Assembly: GCF_002734285.1 (NCBI RefSeq)
Contig: NZ_NSEA01000007.1
Span: 1 to 56,766, forward strand
Direction: 5' to 3'
Origin: Fredinandcohnia onubensis
Lineage (GTDB): Bacteria > Bacillota > Bacilli > Bacillales > Bacillaceae_L
DNA length: 56,766 bases
Part shown: in pieces, positions 50,075 through 56,766 of the stretch
How the letters are laid out: every line of letters starts with the position of its first letter
How positions within the stretch are numbered: position 1 is the first letter of the stretch
Translations under genes and position numbers: made by a program
Notes under the pieces: generated by a model
The model's input: the letters and a program-made list of their open reading frames with translations, nothing else
Told to the model about the DNA's origin: nothing
The model's database searches: none

Positions 50075-51409
50075 GTGAAGAGGTTAGATACTTTGTTTAT
50101 TGGGTTTATGTTATTTTCGATGTTTTTTGGGGCTGGTAATCTGATTTTCCCACCTTTTTTAGGTGCAGGTGCTGGCACTAATTTTTGGACGGGTATGCTT
50201 GGCTTTATTGTAACGGGCGTAGGCTTGCCGGTGGTTGTTATCTTTGCGGTTTCACTTGTAAAAGGTGGCGCACAGGCAATGGGCGATCGTGTTCATCCTG
50301 TTTTTAGCACAACCTTTATGGTTGCCGTTTACCTCTGTATTGGACCTTTTCTTGCTATTCCAAGAAATGCGAACGTTGCGTTTGAAATGGGCATCACTCC
50401 ATTTTTACCTGATTCTACAAATGCAGCCCTTGTTCTCTTACTTTTTTCAGTTCTTTTCTTTGGACTTGTCTATTTTATCAGCTTAAATCCTAGTAAAATG
50501 GAAAAATATATGGGGCGCCTAATTGCTCCAACCTTATTAATTGCTATTATTACGTTAATCATTGTTGGATTATTTAAAATCGAAACACCGTTCCTAAGTC
50601 CTACAGAAGGCTATCTAACTGGTGCATTCTTTACTGGTTTCCTAGAAGGCTATAATACGATGGATGCTCTTGCTTCATTGGCGTTCGGAATTGTTATCTT
50701 AAACTCGATTCAAAAAAAGGGAATCGAAAATCGGTCACAGTTAACAAAATATACCTTTAAAGCTGGGGTCATTGCAGGTATCCTCCTTTCGGCTATTTAT
50801 GTTGGAATTGGATTAATTGGTGCAAAAATGGCTGGCCAAGGAACATTTGATGATGGTACAGATATCTTATCTTCTGCAGCGACTCTATTATTTGGACCAG
50901 GTGGAACTGTACTGCTTGGCTTAATTTTCACATTAGCGTGTTTCACAACTGTTGTTGGATTAACGACTGCTTGTGGACAGTATTTTTCAAACTTACTTCC
51001 AAAGGCAACCTATAAATCAGTTGTACTACTTGTAACATTAGTTGGGTTTACCCTATCAAACCTAGGATTAGCACAGATTTTAAAAGTCTCTGTACCTTTC
51101 CTAGTAATGACTTATCCACTATTAATTGTGTTAGTTGTATTAACCTTCTTTAGTCGCTATTTTAAAAATACGAAAGCCGTATATGGCTCTGCGATGTTAT
51201 TTACAGGCGTGTTTGCACTCATCAGTGGATTAAATGCATTTGGCCTTGATCTTGGACCAATTCAAGATATGAAAAATATGCTGCCCTTAGCCTCTGCTGG
51301 CTTAGAGTGGATTGTTCCAGCCCTAGTGGGAACAGCATTAGGGCTTGTGATGAGCCAATTCAGTAAAAACGCAGAATTTGTCGAAGATGCAAAAATAAAA
51401 ACATTTTAA
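50075..51409 (+). CDS. brnQ: Branched-chain amino acid transport system carrier BrnQ
   Basis: A 444-residue sodium- or proton-coupled carrier of the LIVCS family with 12 membrane segments. It begins LFIGFMLFSMFFGAGNLIFPPFLG, the family signature. EGYNTMDALASLAFGIVILNSI in the middle is also conserved. A GTG at 50075 is chosen: AAGGAG ends 9 nt upstream, and the protein then starts MKRLDTLFIGF like its relatives. ATG at 50066 is too close to that site, and a reading to 50021 starts inside the T-box terminator tail. The Ile-specific T-box supports import of isoleucine, leucine and valine. Confidence 0.95.
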   Translation: MKRLDTLFIGFMLFSMFFGAGNLIFPPFLGAGAGTNFWTGMLGFIVTGVGLPVVVIFAVSLVKGGAQAMGDRVHPVFSTTFMVAVYLCIGPFLAIPRNANVAFEMGITPFLPDSTNAALVLLLFSVLFFGLVYFISLNPSKMEKYMGRLIAPTLLIAIITLIIVGLFKIETPFLSPTEGYLTGAFFTGFLEGYNTMDALASLAFGIVILNSIQKKGIENRSQLTKYTFKAGVIAGILLSAIYVGIGLIGAKMAGQGTFDDGTDILSSAATLLFGPGGTVLLGLIFTLACFTTVVGLTTACGQYFSNLLPKATYKSVVLLVTLVGFTLSNLGLAQILKVSVPFLVMTYPLLIVLVVLTFFSRYFKNTKAVYGSAMLFTGVFALISGLNAFGLDLGPIQDMKNMLPLASAGLEWIVPALVGTALGLVMSQFSKNAEFVEDAKIKTF

Positions 51410-51420
51410 TGATTGATTTT

Positions 51421-51446
51421 AAGAGGGTACTTATGGTACCCTTTTA
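51421..51446 (+). terminator. Terminator of brnQ
   Basis: AAGAGGGTAC, a 5-nt loop and GTACCCTTTT form the stem and tail, 12 nt past the stop codon. Confidence 0.85.
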
Positions 51447-51573
51447 AAAGTTATAATTTGTTTGTTTTCTAAACAAATAAAATATTTATTATTCCATTTT
51501 TAGGATAAGTTCTATCAACAAACACAAAATAACAAAAATGGAACCGCTTATTTTTATCTTAGGAGGTAGCAGC

Positions 51574-52569
51574 ATGAGAATGATAGCCCAATTTCTATTT
51601 ATTTTAGTAACCGCTTTATTACTTGTGGGGTGTAACGATGAAGCTGGTGTTAAAGAAATAAAGCTTGCCCACAACCAAACTTTAGACCACCCGGTTCATC
51701 TATCACTAGTCGAATTCGGCAGATTAGTTGAAGAAAAATCAAATAATAAAATCCAGGTGGAAATCTATCCAAATGGTCAACTAGGAAGTGAACGTGAAGT
51801 ACTTGAATTAACACAATCCGGTGCTGTTGATGTAGCAAAGGTGAGCGCAAGCGCCTTAGAAGGATTTGAATCCGATTACTCCATCTTCAGTTTGCCATAT
51901 GTCTTTGAGGATTACGAAGAGTTCGAGAAAAAAATGAATGATAAAACGATTACCGATCAGCTTTATTACAAAACTGAGGATATTGGTATTATTGCATTAA
52001 CCTACTACAACGCAGGTTCTCGTAACTTATATACGAAGGATCGTGAAGTACGTACTGTAGAGGATGTAGCAGGATTAAAAACAAGGGTTCAACCAAGTCA
52101 AACGAGTGTAAATATGATTGAAGCGTTTGGAGGCCTCCCTACTCCGATGGCGTATGGAGAAGTTTATACGGCCTTACAATCTGGAGTTATTGATGCTGCT
52201 GAGAATAATGAAACCGCTCTAGTGGGTAATAACCATGGTGAGGTCGCTAAATATTACATGTATACAGGCCACCAAATCGTACCGGATATGCTCATTATAA
52301 ATGCAAAACGATTCAACGATTTAACAGACGATGAAAAAGACATTATTCAGGAGGCGGCAAAGGAATCTACCCTTTATCACGAGACCGTTTGGGGAAAAAC
52401 GATTAAAGAACAAACTGAAACCGCTAAAAATAAAATGGGCGTACAGTTCATTGAGGTTGACAAAACCTCCTTTATAAATGCTGTTCAGCCACTCCATGAG
52501 GCTTATGCAAAAGATGAAAAAACAAAAGATATTTACCAATTAATGAAGGGGAATTCGTCTAATGAATAA
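51574..52569 (+). CDS. dctP: TRAP transporter substrate-binding lipoprotein DctP (second system)
   Basis: A 331-residue DctP-type lipoprotein. The signal peptide ends in LLVGC (about C20). YNAGSRNLYTKDREV, the ligand-arginine segment GLKTRVQPSQ and TPMAYGEVYTALQSGVIDAAENN are parallel to the first DctP in this window, so the two are paralogues and may bind related acids. ATG at 51574 follows TAGGAGGTAGCAGC; a reading to 51538 crosses that site. It overlaps dctQ by 8 nt. Confidence 0.92.
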   Translation: MRMIAQFLFILVTALLLVGCNDEAGVKEIKLAHNQTLDHPVHLSLVEFGRLVEEKSNNKIQVEIYPNGQLGSEREVLELTQSGAVDVAKVSASALEGFESDYSIFSLPYVFEDYEEFEKKMNDKTITDQLYYKTEDIGIIALTYYNAGSRNLYTKDREVRTVEDVAGLKTRVQPSQTSVNMIEAFGGLPTPMAYGEVYTALQSGVIDAAENNETALVGNNHGEVAKYYMYTGHQIVPDMLIINAKRFNDLTDDEKDIIQEAAKESTLYHETVWGKTIKEQTETAKNKMGVQFIEVDKTSFINAVQPLHEAYAKDEKTKDIYQLMKGNSSNE

Positions 52570-53044
52570 GGTTAAACAAGTTCTCGACAAAATATTGATT
52601 GTCTTCTCAAGTTTATTACTTGTTTCTATGGTTGTGATGTCAACCTGGCAAGTGTTATCACGGTATGTGTTTAACATCTCTTCTCCTGGAACGGAGGAGT
52701 TAACTAGATATATGTTAATTTGGTTTGGACTTATGTCAGCTGCCTATGTATTCGGCGCAAAAAAGCATATTGGGATCCTTTTTATTAGAGAAAAATTCAG
52801 CCCAAAGGTTCAGCTTCAAATTGAATTTATTACTGATATTATTATTCTCCTAACTGCTGCGATTTTAATGGTTTACGGTGGTATACGAATTGTAATGCTA
52901 ACTTCCGCTCAAACAGCGGCAGCTACTGGTCTTTCTATGGGAGTTGTTTATTCGGCTATTCTTGTTAGTGGAATATGCATCATCATCTATCAAATTCATA
53001 GTTTGACGTCTTATAAAGAACGAAAAAGAGAGGTGATTCTATAA
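52562..53044 (+). CDS. dctQ: TRAP transporter small permease DctQ (second system)
   Basis: A 160-residue small TRAP permease with four membrane segments. STWQVLSRYVFNISSPGTEELTRYMLIWFGLMSAAY is the typical core and GAKKHIGI the loop. Its start lies within the end of the dctP gene and its stop overlaps the dctM start by 1 nt, so the three are translationally coupled. It is more compact than the first TRAP locus, which has a 268-nt gap between dctP and dctQ. Confidence 0.9.
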   Translation: MNKVKQVLDKILIVFSSLLLVSMVVMSTWQVLSRYVFNISSPGTEELTRYMLIWFGLMSAAYVFGAKKHIGILFIREKFSPKVQLQIEFITDIIILLTAAILMVYGGIRIVMLTSAQTAAATGLSMGVVYSAILVSGICIIIYQIHSLTSYKERKREVIL

Positions 53045-54339
53045 TGGAAACTATTGCTGGAATCATCCTATTTGTCACCTTCTTCTTTCTATTATTGTTT
53101 GGGGCACCGATTGCGATCGCGATCATCTTAAGTTCTGTTTTTACCTTTCTGTTCGTGTTGCCGTTTGATGTAGCTATTTTAACATCCGCTCAAAGAATGG
53201 TAACGGGTATTGATAATTTTACAATGTTGGCGATTCCTTTATTTGTTCTTTCAGGGATTATCATGAATAATGGTGGAATTGCTTTCCGGCTTGTGAATTT
53301 TGCGAAGGTCTTGGTTGGAAAACTCCCAGGTTCATTGGCGCATACGAATGCTGTTGGAAATATGCTGTTTGGTTCAATATCTGGCTCAAGTGTTGCCTCT
53401 GCTGCGGCGATGGGACGAATCATGACGCCTATGCAAACGAATCAAGGCTACAAACTAACCTATTCAGCAGCGGTTAACATTGCTTCTGCGCCTACAGGAC
53501 TAATCATCCCGCCAAGTTCAGTACTGATTGTGTACTCCTTGGTGAGTGGAGGTACTTCTGTTGCTGCACTCTTTATGGCCGGATATATACCGGGGATTTT
53601 ATGGGGCTTAGCGGTAATGGTTGTTGCCTATTTTATGGCGAAAAAAGAAAACTACCCTGTTTCGCCTTTACCGAGTGCAAAAGATATTTTCTATATTATC
53701 GTTAGTGCAATCCCGAGTTTATTATTAATTGTTATTGTTATTGGCGGTATTGTTGCTGGTATTTTTACAGCTACAGAAGGTGCTGCTGTTGCAGTTATAT
53801 ATTCGGTTATTCTTTCGATTATTTATAAAAACTTTAAGCTGAAGGATTTGCCAGCCATTTTTATCGAAACGATCGAAATTACTGGAATGATTCTCTTCTT
53901 GATCACGGCTTCTGCTCTGTTTTCACTTGTGATGTCGTATATGAAATTACCGGAGGCAATCAGTAGTGCCCTATTATCGATCACCGATAATCAATACGGG
54001 ATTATTCTCATTATCATTTTCATCTTATTACTAGTCGGTACCTTTATGGATATCACACCGGCTGTACTAATTTTCACGCCAATCTTCTTACCTGTCGCGC
54101 AAAGCTTCGGTATGGATCCAATTCATTTCGGAATGCTTATCTGCTTCGGATTATGTATTGGAAATATGACACCGCCTGTGGGTAGTGCTCTATTTGTTGG
54201 ATGTAGTGTTGCGAAGGTTAAAATTGAAGAAGTGGTACCAACGTTATTACCATATTTCGGGGTCGTTATTCTCGTGCTATTGCTCGTAGCATTTGTCCCT
54301 CAAATCTCGTTGTTCTTACCACAATTATTTGGATTGTAA
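53044..54339 (+). CDS. dctM: TRAP transporter large permease DctM (second system)
   Basis: A 431-residue large TRAP permease with about 12 membrane segments. GSISGSSVASAAAMGRIMTPMQ, IPPSSVLIVYSLVSGG, GTFMDITPAVLIFTPIFLP and GNMTPPVGSALFVGCSVAKV are the usual conserved motifs. Its ATG overlaps the dctQ stop codon. With the binding protein and DctQ it forms a full tripartite importer, encoded 1.9 kb from kdgR and probably devoted to uronates, by inference. Confidence 0.92.
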   Translation: METIAGIILFVTFFFLLLFGAPIAIAIILSSVFTFLFVLPFDVAILTSAQRMVTGIDNFTMLAIPLFVLSGIIMNNGGIAFRLVNFAKVLVGKLPGSLAHTNAVGNMLFGSISGSSVASAAAMGRIMTPMQTNQGYKLTYSAAVNIASAPTGLIIPPSSVLIVYSLVSGGTSVAALFMAGYIPGILWGLAVMVVAYFMAKKENYPVSPLPSAKDIFYIIVSAIPSLLLIVIVIGGIVAGIFTATEGAAVAVIYSVILSIIYKNFKLKDLPAIFIETIEITGMILFLITASALFSLVMSYMKLPEAISSALLSITDNQYGIILIIIFILLLVGTFMDITPAVLIFTPIFLPVAQSFGMDPIHFGMLICFGLCIGNMTPPVGSALFVGCSVAKVKIEEVVPTLLPYFGVVILVLLLVAFVPQISLFLPQLFGL

Positions 54340-54405
54340 ATTGAAAAGCGTAAAGCGCGACTGGCTTGTACCTTGATCCGTTTACGCCTAAAGCCAAGCA
54401 TAGTT

Positions 54406-54443
54406 AAAAGGATAGATACCGGATTTCGGTACCTATCCTTTTC
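54406..54443. terminator. Bidirectional terminator between dctM and telA
   Basis: AAAAGGATAGATACCG, loop GATTT and CGGTACCTATCCTTTT form a 16-bp stem with one mismatch between convergent genes. Just upstream, GCGTAAA and TTTACGC form an additional weak stem. Confidence 0.9.
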
Positions 54444-54448
54444 TTATT

Positions 54449-55630
54449 TTAGTCAGTCTTGATATCTAAAAGCTTTTGGCGTAATTCAGTTTCCATTGAA
54501 GCAAGCTCAAGTTCGGCTTGGCGACGCTTGTTACGACCTTCCTCCTGAATACGTAATGTTTCTTCTAATGTAGAAATGAGGTTTTCTTTCGTTTTCTTCA
54601 ATGTTTCTACATCGACTAAACCACGCTCATTTTCTCTTGCCGTTTCAAGCGTATTGCTTTTTAGCATTTCAGCATTTTTCAATAAAAGTTCATTAGTAGT
54701 TTTGGAAACTTGTTTTTGTGCTTCTACTGCATGACGCTGTCTAATTAAGGTTAGCGCAATGGCGACTTGGTTTTTCCATAATGGAATTGCCGTCATGATG
54801 GATGATTGAATTTTTTCCACAAGCGCTTGGTTTGTGTTTTGGATCAAACGGATCTGTGGTGCGCTTTGAATTGTAATTTCCCTACTTAACTTCAGGTCAT
54901 GTACACGTTTTTCAAGGCGGTCCGCAAATTGAACCATGTCATTTACTTCTTGCACCTTCATTTGGTCATTAGAAGCTTCTGCTTGTTTCTTTAATTCTGG
55001 GATAACCTTTCGATGCATTTCCTCAAGCTTTAATTCGCCCGCTGCAATGTAGACGTTTAATGCATCAAAATAGTCCTTATTGTTATCATAAAGCTTTTCA
55101 AGGATCGCAATGTCTGATAAAAGGACATTCTTACTTCTATCAAGCTTCACACTAATTCGGTCAATTTGTGCTCCTGTTTTTTGGTATTTTGAAAGTACCT
55201 CTTGAACGGAATTCGAAATCTTACCAAACATCCGTGCAATAACTGAGCGTTTTTCTGGATTTAACTCCTCAGGCTTCATCTCATCAAGACGTTTCATGAG
55301 GTCTGAAATGATTTGACCAACTTCACCTACATCATTTTTTTGAACATGCTCAAGCATTGTATTTGAAAATGAAAGGAGCTTGTTTTGAGCAGGTGTTCCG
55401 TATGAAATCATCGCTTGATGATTGGTTGGGTCAATTTGTTTCGCTAGCTGAAGTGCTTTTTCCTTATTTTCTTCGGGTAACACATCCACTAAACGTACAG
55501 GCTTCTTTTCTTCTTGTGTTAAGATAATGGGATTTTCCTGTTCTTCTTTTTTCTCATCAAATGGATTTGCAAGTAATTCATCCATTAAATTCCCAGGTTC
55601 TTTATACTTTGGAGAAAACTGTTCACTCAT
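54449..55630 (-). CDS. TelA-like toxic anion resistance protein
   Basis: A 393-residue protein of the TelA/YceH family, alpha-helical throughout with several long coiled coils (about 100-230, 290-385) and no membrane segment. [33 protein letters not shown] and [28 protein letters not shown] are typical. Relatives are linked to tellurite and cell-wall-antibiotic tolerance; the molecular role is unknown. ATG at 55630 is taken as start because AGGAGG lies 9 nt upstream; ATG at 55636 is only 3 nt from it. It follows xpaC directly. Confidence 0.88.
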   Translation of the reverse strand: MSEQFSPKYKEPGNLMDELLANPFDEKKEEQENPIILTQEEKKPVRLVDVLPEENKEKALQLAKQIDPTNHQAMISYGTPAQNKLLSFSNTMLEHVQKNDVGEVGQIISDLMKRLDEMKPEELNPEKRSVIARMFGKISNSVQEVLSKYQKTGAQIDRISVKLDRSKNVLLSDIAILEKLYDNNKDYFDALNVYIAAGELKLEEMHRKVIPELKKQAEASNDQMKVQEVNDMVQFADRLEKRVHDLKLSREITIQSAPQIRLIQNTNQALVEKIQSSIMTAIPLWKNQVAIALTLIRQRHAVEAQKQVSKTTNELLLKNAEMLKSNTLETARENERGLVDVETLKKTKENLISTLEETLRIQEEGRNKRRQAELELASMETELRQKLLDIKTD

Positions 55631-55636
55631 ACTCAT

Positions 55637-56287
55637 TTACCTCCTATTTTGATCAATGAAATGAGAATCATTTGCTTGTTTATTCGAATTTTTTGCCACA
55701 TCAATTTCGAAGTGCAAATCATCTATATCATTTGAGAGCATTTTGTGTAAATCCTTTTCAATCGTTTCCGTCAATTCTTCGAGCACTCTTCGTGTTTCGT
55801 GCAGTGACCGCTCAAGCTCACTATTTTTCTTCGGTTGGGATGAAAGAAAAGCATACTTCTCTGTTAATTCCACAACTGAATCCAAATGTGAAAAATAAAA
55901 GCGTTCTGCTAGATAGAAGCGTCTCGGTTCGCTCTTCGATAACCGGTAGATTTTCTTTGTAACCCGATGCAAATCTACTCTTTGCTTCAATGACGGGATG
56001 TGACGAACGGTAAAAAGCGATTTATTTAGTCTAGCAAGTTTTTTCTTTGCTTCTTTTAAATTTCTCTCAATATATTGATATTCCTTCCTCGTTAACCGAT
56101 GTTTTCGTAAAAAGGCTTGTTTCATTATGACAGACGTTCCAAAATAGGCAATTCCGCCACCTAATAAGGCATACCCAGACGAAAGTAGGAAGGTTTGGTC
56201 AAACGCAAACATACTTACTAACCAGACAGTAACCGTTGTCGGCACTGAAATGAACGATTTAACAATAAAAGCAAGCAATTGATTCAT
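55637..56287 (-). CDS. XpaC-like membrane protein
   Basis: A 216-residue protein of the XpaC family (named for 5-bromo-4-chloroindolyl phosphate hydrolysis in Bacillus). Two hydrophobic segments lie at about 6-48; the rest is cytoplasmic and helical with RKEYQYIERNLKEAKKKLARLNKSLFTVRHIPS in the middle. It and the TelA-like gene form an operon, as yceG-yceH-type pairs do in Bacillus. ATG at 56287 follows AGGAG at 8 nt. Hydrolase activity has not been shown to lie in this protein. Confidence 0.82.
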   Translation of the reverse strand: MNQLLAFIVKSFISVPTTVTVWLVSMFAFDQTFLLSSGYALLGGGIAYFGTSVIMKQAFLRKHRLTRKEYQYIERNLKEAKKKLARLNKSLFTVRHIPSLKQRVDLHRVTKKIYRLSKSEPRRFYLAERFYFSHLDSVVELTEKYAFLSSQPKKNSELERSLHETRRVLEELTETIEKDLHKMLSNDIDDLHFEIDVAKNSNKQANDSHFIDQNRR

Positions 56288-56408
56288 ACAATCGACTCCT
56301 AACATTCTGTCTTACTATTATATACGAACCAACTCAAACGTTGGTTTCAAAAACTTTTGAGGGAAAATCTGGTGTGATCATATAGTTTTAGTTTTGCGAA
56401 ATTTGTGG

Positions 56409-56766
56409 ATGAAGGACTTTACTGCGGTTTGCACGCCCTGTTCGCGTCTTCATAACCTCGATGAAGGACTTTACTACGGTGCTTGCGCTGCGTTCGGGAC
56501 TTCATCAGCTCAATGAAGGACTTTACTACGGTACTAGCACTACGTTCGGGTCTTCATAACCGCGATGAAGAACTTTGCTACGGTACTAGCACTACGTTCG
56601 GGACTTCATCTTCTCTATGAAGGACTTTACTACGATACTAGCACTCCGTTCGGGTCTTCATCAGCTCGATGAAGGGCTTTAATCCGGTGCTAGCGCTGTG
56701 TTCGGGTCTTCATCTTCTCTATGAAGAGGATTCACACGCCAACAATCCAGTGTTTTCCCCTTCATC
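56409..56766. repeat. 52-bp tandem repeat array, ATGAAGGACTTTAC family, at the window edge
   Basis: Units start at 56409, 56461, 56513, 56565, 56617, 56669 and 56721, exactly 52 bp apart. The last one is diverged and cut by the window end. Each starts ATGAAGGACTTTACTACGG-like and ends GGGTCTTCATC, giving inverted ends with a conserved GTTCGGG before the right end. No open frame crosses the units because 52 is not a multiple of three. The array may continue beyond the window. Confidence 0.92.

Noticed and set aside
56409-56766. 52-bp array as a CRISPR array
   Set aside because: Whole units repeat without unique spacers and no cas gene is in the window.

Overview
The window comes from a low-GC, endospore-forming member of the Bacillaceae, probably close to Bacillus or Neobacillus. 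The evidence is the gamma-type spore protein SspE, SspK, a PerR almost identical in layout to that of B. subtilis, and long runs of genes in the B. subtilis order (ygxA, ygzB, perR, bcp/ygaF, gsaB, ygaE, ygaD, ygaC, ygaB, sspE, yfhS, mutY, yfhP, then recX, yfhF, yfhE, yfhD). No phage, plasmid, CRISPR array or intact insertion sequence was seen.

Layout. Positions 1-295 hold tandem promoters and the leader of an rRNA operon reading leftwards out of the window. 296-3782 is the ygxA-ygzB-perR core plus a cobalamin adenosyltransferase and a 2-hydroxyacid dehydrogenase. 3967-7523 is a response regulator, a histidine kinase with a DesK-like membrane part, and an ABC-2 exporter. 8041-11955 is a Fur-controlled siderophore uptake system of the YclNOPQ type. 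12191-15697 carries bcp, gsaB and ygaE. 15727-21367 is an App-type oligopeptide ABC operon. 21571-29471 holds ygaD, ygaC, ygaB, sspE, yfhS, mutY, yfhP, sspK, a YpzG-like gene, yfhH and recX. 29570-33166 holds yfhF, a GNAT acetyltransferase behind a tRNA-like leader, yfhE, yfhD and a peptidoglycan amidase. 33318-42354 starts with a stand-alone LarC C-terminal domain, then TRAP transporter genes with uxaC, a LacI-type regulator, an uncharacterised permease and a Gfo/Idh oxidoreductase. 42454-45202 is a YfmL-like helicase and a bactofilin-like/YhbD pair. 45369-49635 is the kdgA-kdgK-kduI-kduD operon with a divergent IclR regulator. 49700-51409 is an isoleucine T-box and brnQ. 51574-54339 is a second TRAP transporter. 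54449-56287 is telA-xpaC, and the window ends in a 52-bp repeat array.

How the genes fit together. The right half is mostly a hexuronate catabolic island: two TRAP systems would import uronates or unsaturated uronides, KduI/KduD convert 5-keto-4-deoxyuronate to 2-keto-3-deoxygluconate, and KdgK/KdgA take that to pyruvate and glyceraldehyde 3-phosphate. UxaC adds entry from glucuronate/galacturonate, but the usual UxuB/UxaB and UxuA/UxaA steps are not in the window. A LacI regulator with paired operators, an IclR regulator and cre-like sites are the visible controls.

Most unusual observations: (1) a 67-nt tRNA-shaped element with a TTC anticodon position, overlapping a 17-bp alternative hairpin, in the leader of the GNAT gene; (2) intergenic tandem repeats of two periods (20 bp and 52-53 bp), including two 20-bp arrays that share a tail but have different heads; (3) a DesK-like sensor joined to a HisKA kinase and an OmpR-type regulator; (4) a 190-bp structured element resembling an IS200/IS605 end without a transposase. 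All calls come from reading the sequence; no database search was run.
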